Source: Ipomoea triloba
Lineage: Eukaryota; Streptophyta; Magnoliopsida; Solanales; Convolvulaceae
DNA length: 64,000 nt
Direction of reading: 5' to 3'
Assembly: GCF_003576645.1 (NCBI RefSeq)
Contig: NC_044916.1
Location: forward strand, 14,972,314-15,036,313
Shown in pieces: positions 32,960 to 45,298 of this stretch. Numbering within the stretch: position 1 is the stretch's first letter; every line of letters starts with the position of its first letter. The notes beneath the pieces are model-generated. The model was not told where the DNA came from. It searched no databases and saw only the letters and a list, made by a program, of their open reading frames with translations. The position numbers were made by a program, and so were the translations under genes.

Positions 32960-33418
32960 TCACTTCTTCCTACTAGAACTAGCAGTACCCTTGCTTGCCT
33001 TTGATTTAGCCCTGGGTGGTGTCGGAGCATATCCAGATGGAGAGTAGCTGCTTTCTTGAGTAGGGGCGCTAGAGTTTGGTGAGGAGTTGTTCCTTGGTCC
33101 TTCATTCTCACTTTGCTTTAGCAAGAATAGGACATAGTCAGCATCATTTTGGTGATAATCACGATTCTCTAGGACTTGTTCTATGGCTGGTGGTGGTGTC
33201 TCCATTTCTTCGTCCACTAATGTCAGCACAAGAGGATCCGTGGAGGTGTCCCCCACTTCGTGTCCACCATGAGCGGCCTTCCTTGCCTTGAGCATTTCTT
33301 GTCTAGCTTGTTCCGCCAATCGACGAGATGATCGTCTTTCGACTCTTTCTTTTAATTTTTCTTTTCCCTCAAATTGCATTTTACAATTAATAACCGTGTG
33401 TCTAAAATAATTAAGCAA
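32960..33418 (-). CDS. Uncharacterised basic, low-complexity ORF
   Basis: 152 codons ending in TAG at 32960. The first ~20 residues come from the end of the duplicated 536-bp block, so the present start is a product of that duplication. The unique part begins ERVERRSSRRLAEQARQEM (basic), continues through an acidic stretch (LVDEEMETPPPAIEQVLE) and ends Ser/Pro/Lys-rich (SYSPSGYAPTPPRAKSKASK). No domain recognised. Likely part of the same element as the coiled-coil ORF downstream. Confidence 0.35.
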   Translation of the reverse strand: MLNYFRHTVINCKMQFEGKEKLKERVERRSSRRLAEQARQEMLKARKAAHGGHEVGDTSTDPLVLTLVDEEMETPPPAIEQVLENRDYHQNDADYVLFLLKQSENEGPRNNSSPNSSAPTQESSYSPSGYAPTPPRAKSKASKGTASSSRKK

Positions 33419-33879
33419 TTAACAACATAAATACTACTAAAATAAGTAACATATATTAGCATCATAGATATAGCCATAGTCACGTACATATATAGCAAAA
33501 TGTACGAAAGTAGTAGCGATAGTTTTACAAACAAAGCATATCTTTAATTCTTGCTCTAAGTTTCTCAAAGTTACCTTTGCAATCCTCATGGTAGAATTTC
33601 TCCTTGATCGTGCCATTGAGGTAACATTTGACAACTTCTCGTGGATCTCCGGTGTGAAATAGTCCTCTAGTGTACCAAGATGCACACTCTTTTAAGCTTC
33701 GTCCTCCCGTGAGTTTTGTTCCTTCTGGTAAAAGGTACTTGAGCATTCCAACAACTTTGTCTTCTTCTAGACAAATAGGTGTACCTGTAGAATCAAGACA
33801 AAAACGAAAAGAGGGTACAAGCTCTTCTTCCCCCTGAGTACCCGAACTGCCACCATATGTTGTATCAAAATGTGAGGGT
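33344..33879. repeat. 536-bp direct repeat, copy 2, cut by the hAT locus
   Basis: Second copy of 31422-31957. It stops abruptly at tgtgagggt, where the sequence changes to the proposed hAT left end. It carries a 73-codon piece (33525-33746) of the duplicated ORF. Confidence 0.93.
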
Positions 33880-34857
33880 AGAGACGGACAAACGGTGACC
33901 TGTGGACTCGGGAGGGTTGCAGTTTGCTTGCTAGGAATCGAATGCCCTCTGTTCTCGGGGGATTATTGCTGAGAAATAAAGTAACTCCTAAACCCTAATT
34001 TATTTTTTCATTATTCTGTGATTCTGTGACCTGTGTCCTGACTCTTGTGAATCTGTCATCTGTGATAGTATATTAGTATGTAGTGTGATGTTATGAATGT
34101 GAATCATGTGATAATTGCAAAACCCTAATTGAAGCTCTTTGTTTTAGGGTTTTGAAATTGATATACTCTGATAATTTCTAGCAATCTAGTGTGTTATTTT
34201 CCAGTATGGTGGAAGCCCGAAGCCCTATCCCCTATTCCCCTAAGTGTTTTGAATAAATGATTAATGATTATGGATTTCTTTGTGTTATTGTGCTTACTTA
34301 AAGTCTGAAATCCATTTAAAGGCTTAAAGTGTCCCTGTTTTAGTGGAAGCCATAGCCCCTATTCCCCTAAGTGTTTTGAATAAATGATGAGCATTATAAT
34401 TTTTAAAGTAAGGTTGTGTTCTTACTGTGCTTGAAATCTTGAATACCTGATTAATGATTATGGATTTCTTTGTGTTATTGTGCTTACTGAAAGTCTGAAA
34501 TCCATTTAAAAGCTTAATGTGTTTTTGTTTCGAACCTTTGGTGGAAGTTGTAGCCCCTAAATGGGATGTGAAATCCATATAAATGATGAGCATCATAAAG
34601 TATTTGCATACTTTGCTTGAATGCCTGATTATGGATTTCTTTGTGTTTTGTAAATTGTAACTTGCAAGTATGAAACTGTGCAAGTTGCCAAGTTGATGGA
34701 TATGTGACCCTTAAATTGCTTGTGGAATCTGCAATTCTGCATTTCTGCATACATGATGAAATGTGCAATAACTGAACTATGTTTAATTGTTTTTTAATGA
34801 TGAAATGACCTAGTTTTTGAATTGAGATTCCTAATACTTTCCTACTATATGTTATAG

Positions 34858-37800
34858 ATGGAAAGTGTTGGTGGGTCTAGAAGTCAACCTCCCTCTCAAA
34901 ATGTGGAACATGATATGGGAGCAGAAGCTGTAGAGAAAGATACATCTCAGCAGCTTTTGCCTCCATCTGTTCCTAAAAAAAGAAAAGAGGTTGAAACCAG
35001 ATCTCTTGTTTGGGATCACTTTGAAAAAATAAAAAACAATGAGGGCACTGTCATCAAAGCAATGTGCTTATACTGTAAGAAGTTGTACAAATGTGAGTCC
35101 AAGAAACATGGGACGTCTTCTTTGAGAAATCGCATATTAAGTTGCCTAAAAAATCCTCACTCTAAGGATACTAGGCAATCTCTACTCACATTCTTTTCTG
35201 CCCCTAGTTCTGGTTTAACTGAGTCTGAAGGTGTAGAAGGGGTTTTAGGAACCTGGGTTTTTTTTTATCAAGAGTTGATTAGGAGAGCTCTTTGTGAAAT
35301 GATTGTTGTTGATGAGCTACCTTTTAGGTTTGTGGAGGGGCAAGGTTTTAGGAAATTTGTTCTTGTTTGCTGTCCTAGGTACAAAATTCCTTCTAGATGG
35401 ACAGTAAGTAGGGATATTCTGAAAATTTATTCTGATGAGAGGGTTAATTTGAGAAATTTCTTTAGGACTAGCTGCCAAAGGGTTAGTATCACTACTGATA
35501 CTTGGACTTCTTTACAGAAGATCAACTACATGTGCATAACTGCACATTTCATAGATAATGAGTGGAAGCTACAAAAAAATAATTTCCTTTGTCCCTATTT
35601 ATTCACATAAGGGGGAATACATAGCTAAGGCACTAGAAAGTTGCCTATTAGAGTGGGGGTTGAAGTATGTTTTTTCTGTCACGGTTGATAATGCTTCTAG
35701 CAATGATACTGCCATAGGATTTTTTTAAAAAGAAAATGATGTATTGGGGTTCTACTGTAGTAAGGTGTAAGTATTTGCATATGTGTTGCATTGCTCACAT
35801 CCTTAATCTGGTTGTGCAAGATGGATTAAAGGAATCTGATGAGTCATTTAAGAAAGTTAGGGACTGTGTTAGGTATATGAAAAACTCTCCTGCTAGGCTC
35901 CAAAAATTTAGAGAGCTTGCTGACTTAATTGGGGTAGAAGCCAAAAACTCTTTGGTTCTGGATGTACCTACAAGGTGGAATTCCACATATTTGATGTTGC
36001 AACTGCTTTGCTGTTTCAAAAGGTTTTTGAAGTGTATGAAGATCATGACCCTTCCTTTAAATCTGATTTGGGCGGGAATATTCCCAATTTCTTGGATTAG
36101 GATGTGATAAGACTCCGAGATACCCTTATTTCAGGCACATTTTATGGTGTTTTATCGCGTCTATAGCATCCTTATTTGGTAAATCATATGCGTAAATGCT
36201 TGAAAATCACTAACTGATGCACAGAAGCTACTTATAGCTCAAAGGAAGTAAAACAGGAGCCCCGGGAGCAAATAGGACCAAAAGATAAGCTTAAAGAGCA
36301 AACCAGGCAAAAGCGGAGCCCCGGAGGACCAAACTGGGAGGCCACACGCGTGTGAGCAAGCGTGGAAACTTTCCAGAAGCTCCCCACGCACGCTCACACG
36401 CGTGTGAGAGGCGTGGAGGCGTGATGCGCGAATTTCAGCTAGGGTTGTCATTTCGGAGACTATTTAAACCCCTTTGATGAATTTCCAGAGAGAGGATTCC
36501 AGAATTTTAGTTTTCCCTTTTCTTAGTTTTTCCTTTGGAGAACTTTCTCCATTTTTCTTAGTTTTTAGATTAGATCAATCTCCTTTGTAGAAGACAACAA
36601 GCTTGGATTGAAGATCTTCTTCTATCTAGGTGATCTCTATTTCATTTCTATAATTTTAGCTATCTTGTTCTTGGATTAAATTAGCCTTTGCTTGCATTTC
36701 ATATCATGAGTAGCTAATTTAGTCTAGGGATTTGGAGTGTGTGATTAAATATTGCTTTTGTGATTATCTTATTTCTATATCTTGGATCTATGAGTTTGTG
36801 TTGATGGATTATCTATTCTTGTCTTTTGATTGTTGTTTTGATGAGATCTTGTTTGGATTTGACCAATCTAGATGAGAGATTGAGCTCTTGACTCTTTCAT
36901 GTCTTTGATTAGAGTTAGGATTTGAAGCTTTACACAATCAAAGTTCCTATGGACTTCTTAAGAATAGTAGGATAGTGTGTAGCTCAAGTGTTTGATAAAA
37001 TTCCTCTTAGAACTTTGGATGCTTGAAGGCACTCCTAAGTCAAAGAAGTCTTAGTACACAAGGTGGAAAAGGACTAAGACAACACACTCTTGAATAGACA
37101 ATATCCTAGCAATCCTAATCCATGACCTTAGACACTCACTATGCAATATTCATGAACACTATCCAATCCCTACCCCTTTTACATATTCCCAAAATCACTT
37201 TTACTTTACTACTCTCTTGCACTCAAACCAACCAATGAACTACACTCTCACTTGCAAATCCACCCTTCACCACACTCGAATCTTATGCATGATCCAATCA
37301 AGTAAACTCCCGAACGTTTGACACACCTCCACGTCCCTCCTTCGAGACCGACACTCGGGGAGTCACAGACTTTCCGTTTTATCATAAATATCTTTTGACG
37401 AATCAACCCCTACACAATACTGCATCCTTGCCAGGATGTAGTATAAGGGTTGGTGAAAATTCTGAAATCATTTTATGAAATGACTGTTAGGATATCTGGT
37501 TCTTTGTGTGTAACTTCTAATACATTCTTCTCTGAAGTGTTTGATTTATCTTGCATACTTACTGGTCTGGTGGGAGCTTAAACTGATTCTGTTAAACTAA
37601 TGGGAAAGAATATGAGAGCTAAGTTTGATAAATACTGGGGTGATCCAAGCAAGATGAATTTTCTGATTTTTTATGGAAATATAATGGACCCTAGGGACAA
37701 AATTGAATACATGTCATATCAGTTTAATCAATTATATGGTGATAAAGTTGGCAAGTCCTTGTTTGAGAAGGTTATGAGAGACTTGAATGAGTTGTATGTT

Positions 37801-38240
37801 GATTATGGGACAAGTTTCCCAGTCCAGTCTGATCCTGTAGAACAGTCTGTTCCCCCTCCTGTATTGTCTGATCCAATTTCTATTGGGAGACCCAGTCTTT
37901 GTTAAAATCCCAGTTAAAAAAACAAAGATTGGAGAGTGAAGAATTAGGTAGAAAGAAAACTGAGTTGGAAGTTTATTTGAGTGAGGCAATTATAGAAGAG
38001 GATGGTGAATTTGATCTCTTAAAATGGTGGAAGCTTAATGCTGGAAGGTTCCCTGTGCTTTCTAAAATGGCTAGGGATATACTTGTTGTTCCCATTTCTA
38101 CAGTTGCATCAGAATCAACATTTAGTACAAGTGGGAGGGTTCCTGATGCATTTAGCAGTTCTCTTACTCCTAAAATTGTGGAGGCATTTGTCTGCGCACA
38201 AGACTGGCTTAGGTTGCCCAATCAAGCTCTTTCAGTTTAA
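34858..38240 (+). pseudogene. hAT transposase (RICESLEEPER-like), broken
   Basis: ATG at 34858. The first ORF (to 35610) has a BED zinc-finger region (MCLYCKKLYKC with a later SCLKNP, but the usual His before it is altered) and ends at the ITTDTWTS catalytic-region motif. A shift in an A-run near 35575 and another near 35725 separate it from the next piece, which carries VTVDNASSND and then CIAHILNLVVQDG and DVPTRWNSTYLML (35736-36107). A further frameshift follows near 36000, then an Athila-like solo LTR (36105-37433). The gene resumes with FYEMTVRISGSL, RAKFDKYWGDPSK (37600-37905), then in another frame the hAT C-terminal dimerisation region DLLKWWKLN, ARDILVVPISTVASESTFS (to 38240). At least four frame breaks make it non-functional. 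An intron-like segment (gtaattatt...tgtgcag, 38274-38368) follows. Confidence 0.9.
36105..37433 (+). repeat. Athila-like solo LTR (copy A) inside the hAT gene
   Basis: Runs from TGATAAGACTCC to CCTTGCCA, flanked by the 5-bp duplication ggatg (36100-36104, 37434-37438). Removing it re-joins the transposase sequence at 'ggatg'. The terminal tactgcatccttgcca resembles the end of the Athila LTR (taactgcaatctttca), as does 'gacactcggggagt' upstream. It contains two perfect acacgcgtgt palindromes (36344, 36396). No internal coding region is present. Paralogous to 50054-51386. Confidence 0.88.
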
Positions 38241-41200
38241 GAAAACATTGATGAGGTTGAGAAATTTGAAAAAGGTAATTATTCTTTTAAGTTTTAACTT
38301 TGTTTCTTATCTTGTTGTTTCAGTTTTAAGTCTAATGTTGTTATTTTTTTGTTTTTCTTTTTGTGCAGAGTTCTACACTGGAGTTGGACTTGGTACTGGA
38401 GTTGGTTCTTCCCTGCCCACAATACCTGTAAATTTATTTCTAATTATCTGAAACTATTTCATATTTTCATTTGTTTACTGTTTTACTGTTTTCTATTTTC
38501 TGCTTATGCTTGTGCCTTGTGCTGTTTAAAACTAAATTCTGTATGTTTGAGTGCTTGACTGCCTGAGTATGGAACCATGGTGGCTCTACGCCTCTTCATA
38601 ATTATGAGCTCATGGAACCTGAGTTGATGACTCCCTGGTTGGAAAGTTTGCTGCCTTAATAGCTAATAACTGCCCCAGGTTTGAGGAATCACAATATCCA
38701 CTGACCACTAAAATACTGGATCAGTAGGGTTGTAAGTATAAAGATGTTGTCTGGTATCTCTTTCTTACTCTCTTCTCTGTTTGTTTGTAAATCTTTAATA
38801 ATTGCCCTAGTGCAATGATGATGCTTCCACCATTCTCTGAAATCTGGGATTTGTTGGATTGGGTTTGGTATGTTGCCATGAATTGTGGTCAATCCATAGC
38901 TCATTGGTAATTTGCCCCCAATCCTTACATGATATGAAAAATAAGCAATCTGAGCACACTTTGTCCCAATCTTAACTTTCTGTTATTAGTAATAACAATA
39001 TACTTATTATATTGTATATATTTTGGCAAGTTTACTTAACTTTTTATATTCTATAACTTTGAATATAATCAGGAAGAGGATTAGGATTTAGGGAACCATT
39101 GGAGATTTGGAGAATGGAGGTTAGAGCTGTGATTTAAATGTTTAATTTTGTCCTTTTGTAAAATGTAAATTTAGTGAATCATGAACGTCTATAATTTGAA
39201 TTGTATTTTGGTGTAATTAAGTTTTTAAGTTGTAATTTTTGTGAATGATTTAGACTCTTGGACAGTGGACTGTTAGTCGGTTACTCTGTTAGAGTGTTAG
39301 ACACTTAGAGTCTTAGACATTTGTATAATTTTTTTCAATTTCTTAATTCTTACTATTTCAGTATTTGTATATTGAATGTTTGGTACTTTGGTTGTTTGGA
39401 CTAAAACTAATTCAGTGTTTATCTTTAAAAAAATACATTTTTGCATTTTTTTTTCTTAAAAACCGATTTATCCGACGGAAAGTCGGAAATCGGACAGAGA
39501 TCAAAATCTCCATATCCGACGGTTTTTAATAATTTTTAAAACGGTTTGGGGTTACAAAACTTAAACCGCTATCTGATCGGTTGAAGCCTCCGAGCACCCG
39601 AACCGTCCGAACCCGACCGCTGCACCCTAATTTTGTCCTTTTGTAAAATGTAAATTCAGTGAATCATGAATGTCTGTAATTTGAATTGTATTTTGGTGTA
39701 ATTAAGTTTTTAAGGTGTAATTTTTGTGAATGATTTAAACTCTTGGACAGTGGACCGTTAGTCTGTTACTCTGTTAGAGTGTTAGACACTTAGAGTCTTA
39801 GACATTTGGCCATCACAATTTGGTATAATCTGTTTGTTACAAATTTTAAGTATTCCTTGCCAATGTGATTCGATTTCAGTTCATTAAAGAATAGCCATAG
39901 AATCTTTAATTAATTTACTGATTTCTCTTAAGTTTCAATCACATAAAGGTTAGACAATGAATTGATAATTGTCTAGTGATCTTATAATTTTAATTTGGTT
40001 AGGGAGTAGCCACAACATCCTTAATTAGTTAAAACTATGTATTGAGCGGTTTATCATGATCACATAAAGTTTTGGACATATCATTTGTGATTACTTGTAT
40101 GTAATATGATGGAATTTAGTCCACAGGCAATTTCATTATATTTGTATGATTAATTAGGATTAAAAACTGGACTATGATCATAATTTAGCCCACAGGTAAT
40201 TATGAATGTAGTTTAGTAGTTTTATCAGTGATGATAGAAATAAATAAATGTATTTACTTTATGATTATTTGTAAATAATTTCCATCTCTATCATGAAGTT
40301 TAATTTTATGATGTAAACTTTAGATCATATTTTTTAATTTACCCATAGGGATTAAGAAAAGGAACATGATTTCTTAAGTTTTATCATAATAGTTGTAATG
40401 AATCTTACTGATTAAAACTTTATCCTACAGGCAAGTTTTATGTCACTTGATTCTTCAACTCATTTTATAATTGTTTCATCATAAAATTTTAGTTGGATCT
40501 GATTGAATTAAAACTTTTGCCGACATGCAAGATTTATGTCTCTAGATTCTTTTGTCTATTTAGTAATTGATATAAAATATTATCATAAGGTTTAATTGAT
40601 TTAATAGAATTAAAACTTTAGCCCACAGGAAAGTTTTATGTCAATAAATTCCTCAACTCATTAGATAATAATTTTATCACAATTTTTTAGAATTTATAAA
40701 TTTAGTTCAGTTATAATTCTAAGTTTCATGGTTTGCATTGGCAAAACATGTATTTAGTTACTTCCTAAAATTTAACCACCTTTTATTAATAGTTTATCCA
40801 TGGATCTTGCTCGGTTATTTGGACTAACTGTAGTAAGTTACGTGATATATATGATATACCTCTTTTGGATTCCAAGAATAAAATGTATCTTTTTGAGCCA
40901 AATTTCAACTTGATTTTGGAAAGTGTATGTTATTATTTTTAGTATGTCCAATTATGGTGGTGAGTTATGTCCTCATTAGTTATTACTTTAGTTAGACTAT
41001 AATTGGAACCAAAATTGATTATTTAGTATGCCCAACTAATGGTTTGGGAATTACATCTTCATTATTTAGTTGGTCAAATCAATTGTGACTACGTATATCA
41101 TTAATTCTGCTAAAGAATATTTTAATCAGTGTGAGTGATCATTTAGAAAAAAATATCATTAAAATGCACCACTAAAGATTCCACAAGTATTAGTTGTGTA

Positions 41201-41426
41201 TTTGTTCATATAAATTCATAAGTTCAAATTATTGAACATTTGATTGTGCAACATATTTATAAAAATGTTGTAACAATATTAAGGAGTTTATTAGAACAAA
41301 AACATTTAACTTGTGATGCACTGTTATTTAAATAAATTCTTTATCATTTAATAGAGTATTCAGTTTCTTCAAAATTGATCCTAGGTCATTTTGGTTTGTA
41401 AGGCTCAAGACAATTTTGCGAGACAT
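38241..41426. other. Non-coding stretch with two repeat arrays
   Basis: Up to 39627 this is the 3' part of the hAT locus. A ~180-bp block at about 39142-39325 is repeated at 39627-39808 (taattttgtccttttgtaaa ... cttagacatttg) with about eight substitutions. From 40110 to 40680 a phrase (ttagcccacaggcaagtttt and variants) recurs five times at intervals of roughly 80-190 bp. No coding region supported. Confidence 0.55.
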
Positions 41427-42768
41427 TGAAAGATTGCAGTTATGCGTGGTGAGGTGGTGTGTTGGAAATGAAAAGGGATGTTAAAACGAAGAGTCTTTGA
41501 ACTCCCCGAGTGTCGTGTCTCACGTGGATGGCAAATTGGAGAAGACAGATTTCCTATCTTTTACATTTCAGATAACACTAGAGATGAGAGTATAAAGGTT
41601 GATAGAGTGAGGTAGTGAAGTTGTAAAGGTTTGGAGAAAAGTTCTAAGAAACAAATGTGAAATAAAAGCGGACCGGGGCTAGAATGTCGTGGAGATTGGT
41701 TCAAAGCTTACGGGAGAAGTTTGATTTCCGTTGAGACATGATTGAAGGAGCTTGGAACAATGTCTTGAGTGGCGTCACACTCAAGCTCCCAATCCTCAGT
41801 CGGTTTGGGAATTTCGTCAAACACTTTGTCTACAAGTTCCCTCCGGATCTCATCTTCTCAGATTGAGAGCGAGAGATGTGGGTAGTGGGCTCCATCCCCT
41901 TGCGATATCTCGCCAAAGGGATGATCCTATACTGTTGAAGAGATCGGGGCCCTTGATCTTACAAGTTCATCCAAAACATACACACAATTTCAACAATCCC
42001 AAAGAAATCAAAACTCATTTAATAGTTTAAGAACATGAACACCAAATCTCCATTCTTCCTAGCCCCTATCCTAAGGATTAGCCCTTCATAGGCTCTAATA
42101 ACATGATTTCATTCAAATAGCAAAGCATATTAACAAGATCAAAACAAAAAGCAAATATCTTTAGGAAAATGAAAGTGCAAGATAGAATCCCCAAAGAGAA
42201 ATCAAACAATAATGGAAGAGTTTACCCTAAAGGATTCCAAAGCTATGGAGATCCAAGTCTTTCTCTTCTCCAAGGAGTTCTTCCTCCACTCTCTAATCCT
42301 ATCTAACCCTAGTCTAAAATGAGAAATGAAAATTTGACAAAAGACCCCTTCCTCCTAGTTGAAATGTCCCTTAAATACTAAAATGTCGCGCAGGGTTCTA
42401 GTGCTCGTCCACGCCAGTCCACACGCGTGTGGGCAGGCGTGGATGCTTACTGGAATAATTCCACGCCAGCTCACATGTGTGGTTAGGCTTGTGGACGCGA
42501 ACTTCTCTGTTTTCATTTCCTTTGTTGTTTTTGCCTTGGTATTCGCGTGTCCCTATGCGGATTGGTTCTTCTCTTCATCGTTCATGCTTTCCTTGGTTGA
42601 TTTCAACCATTAATCCTGTGGAATCTCTCAAAACATACCACACAACGTTCTTTTGTAATTTGTTAGCAAAATAACATGAAAATACATGGCTGCATCCTTC
42701 GAATCTTTGTTTTGGCAAGAAATTAACTTAATTAGTTCTAGATATTTAGGTACTTTCGGCATCTATCA
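41427..42768 (-). repeat. Athila 3' LTR
   Basis: Plus-strand TGAAAGATTGCAG ... CATCTATCA. About 97-98% like the partner LTR by eye. Contains the palindrome acacgcgtgt at 42421. Confidence 0.93.
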
Positions 42769-43662
42769 AAGTTTCCACACTTTAGATTGCTCGTCCACGA
42801 GCAAATTATACGCTCAAAACTTTCTCATTTAGATGCCAAAAGTATCTAAGCTAAAGATGTGCTCAACCTGATGATTAATATTTGTTCAAAACACAATCTA
42901 CCAGGAGATTTGAAATCCTTCACAATATCTTTAAGGAATGATAAAAATGTGCCATACACTGCTATGAATATTCAAACAAAGCAAAACCCATGATGGTCAT
43001 AGTTTGGATTGGTAATAAGTTCTCACAATACCAAGCATGCAATCCAAAATTTTATTCACCTCTTATTGTGCGAAGGCCTTAAGCTGATCCCCCTAGTGGG
43101 AACGATGTACAAAACCTAATCAACCGGCCTCCCTTATCGCCAAAGCCCAACGTGAAGGTAAGTGAGGATAGATACATGGGCCGCTCTCCGCCAGTGGCTT
43201 GGACGGTCACTCATTCTTCTCACTTCCTAGGGTAACGTCATCAAGCGACCCGACTTCACATGGAGCTGTTTTTCGAAGACAATGCAATGGGTGCTTGAAC
43301 CCTAGCGAAGCGGCTTACCTCATCTCCATTTTCTCATCTCCTATGACCATTTTATGTGAGCAACCGACTCCAGGTAGAGCATTTATGCATTTTGAAGACT
43401 ATGGTTGCTTGCTACCTAGCGAGATGGCTTTCCTCTTTTCTTATCTCGGGGATTGGCCTTTTTGCCTTTTCTACTCTTTCTTCAAAAATCCCCTCATGCC
43501 TTTTACTTTGGGATAAGGGATATTTCACTCAATGCTCACTGGTAAGCTCTCCTTTTGCCCCATGTTCTATCTATGATTATTTAATTCCGGGCTTCGCTTA
43601 ACTTATCTTTCTGAAATTAGGGGTTGCACACTCCCACTTCGAGAGATCATTAACTAAGATCT
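42769..43662 (-). other. Athila 3' non-coding region, part 1
   Basis: Between the solo LTR and the 3' LTR. Next to the LTR the minus strand reads AGTGTGGAAACTT, a weak polypurine tract. Plus-strand ORFs at 43199-43601 show no domain and oppose the element's direction. Athila elements normally have a long region here, sometimes with an env-like ORF; none is recognisable. Confidence 0.5.
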
Positions 43663-45298
43663 TGTAACACCCCAATTTTCAACTCTTACATTTATTACAA
43701 ATCAGTATTCATATGCTGCGGAAGCTTACATCTTATCGGCAGAAAACTGGGTGCTACCGCCACACCTAGAGTGAATTCTATCACCTCTTTGACAAACTCC
43801 ACTCTAAGTGCACAGGCTAAACTTACAACATTAACAACAATCCCTGTCTACATCAAAGAGTAGACCCCAACTCATAGTACTTGATGTCCATAAAAAGTTT
43901 TGATCATTTTGATCCGCGAATAAACACAGAAAATTCCATTTTTGCCCTTGGCAGTGTGCTGTCCAGAATTTTTCTCTCTGGACCAGTTTTGGAAAAAAAT
44001 TCGAAAACCATACTTATACTACTCCGATCATTATGAAATTTTATATGCAGGTTCTACACTTATAGAACTACATATCTGAAAAAAATAGGATCAAAATACC
44101 TTACCAAATTTTCCCAATAAATCTCGGAAGTTACTGCCAGAAATCTATCTTGAGTTTCAATATTTTCACAAGTATAAGCCTATATGGACATAAATACAAC
44201 ATATACATGCATACATTAGCTATGAACATGTACACAAAAACTACCAAAAATTCAAAGAGTAATTTCTTGAACCATCTAAGAGTTCCTCAAGTTAAACACA
44301 TAATTTTCACATAACACATAGATTTCATGTACACCAATCAACCACAATTCACAACCTAGCTATCAATTATCTAGTTTCAAATAACCTCAACCAAATAAAG
44401 GGATTCCTTACCTCCTTGAGAGTATATTAACACCGTAGGATGAATTTTGGATCTTTTCCCCCAATTTACTCAAAACCCTAAGATCAAAATCAACACCATA
44501 ACAACAAATATTAAGAACTTAAGCTCAGATTCATGCTCTAGGAGGAAAAACAAAGCTTTCCACCGAATAAAATCAAAGTTTTACCGAATAGTTTGACACT
44601 TGTGAAGAAACTTGGCTATGGAAGCAAGCTTTAATGGAGGAAAAATGGTGAAGAAGATGAAGATGATCACACTTTCTCTCTCTCTCTTTGATTTCGGCAA
44701 TTTGAAGGGAAATGGAAAAAAAATTAAAGACAAAGCTTATATATTATATGAGGGAGCTTGTAGGATAAGCCACATTATTTGGATCATCTTCAAGAATTAA
44801 TTAAATAATAACATGTGGCTAGAAATGGTGACAAGTGTCAAAATCTTATGGTAACTCAAGAAAAATATCTTCAATTGGACTGGTAAGGGTCAAAACAGAT
44901 ATAATTTCGGTAGGAAATAATTTAAATAGGAATAATTCCGAAACTAAAAATTTATCTCAGACTGAAACTCAAAATTGGGCTAGGTTCGGTACACCGCGAA
45001 ATTCTGCGATGTTACGGTCAAAATAAATTTTCACCCTTGTAGTCCGTCTGATTCCAACTTAACTAAGCAGGAAGTTCATACTTAGTCATAATATGCATAA
45101 TCATCCATTTCCTAGGAAATCCGAGCTGAAAATTCGTTCCTTAAAAATTTTACGGTTCGCGACCGGGACGTACGATCGCAGCTTAATAACAACTATACTC
45201 ACTTATAAAAATTCTTTTGAAATATCTGAAGATCATAACTTATGAATGTCAACGCCTTAGGATAAAATAATAATGTTAGGAAAATACGGGGTATTACA
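43663..45298 (-). repeat. Solo LTR of a Tekay-related chromovirus
   Basis: TGTAACACCCC to GGGGTATTACA, 1,636 bp, flanked by gatct (43658-43662, 45299-45303). It shares long blocks with the Tekay LTRs, e.g. actcatagtacttgatgt, ccatttttgcccttggcagt and ttgggctaggttcggtaca. Relative to them it lacks about 1.3 kb, including the whole region that holds the 163-codon ORF. Left by LTR-LTR recombination of a former full element. Confidence 0.92.

Larger units (their letters stand above)
33879..39627 (+). mobile_element. Degenerate hAT transposon (approximate limits)
   Basis: The left end is proposed at tagagacggacaaacgg (33879), where a repeat copy is interrupted; this start resembles hAT termini. 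The right end is proposed at cgaacccgaccgctgcaccc followed by ta (39627), whose complement begins tagggtgcagcgg. The two termini match only loosely and no 8-bp duplication was found, so limits are tentative. It encloses the transposase remnant. The 5' region has two families of direct repeats: tggaagcc...ccccctaagtgtttt-type units at 34209 and 34342, and attatggatttctttgtg units at 34267, 34456 and 34631. Confidence 0.45.

Noticed and set aside
36239..36451. 70-codon ORF shared by 36239-36451 and 50188-50400
   Set aside because: It is shared only because both lie in paralogous solo LTRs; it runs through the acacgcgtgt repeats and shows no domain.
43199..43601. Overlapping plus-strand ORFs in the Athila 3' region
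   Set aside because: They oppose the element's direction, overlap each other in two frames, and show no known motif; not accepted as env-like.
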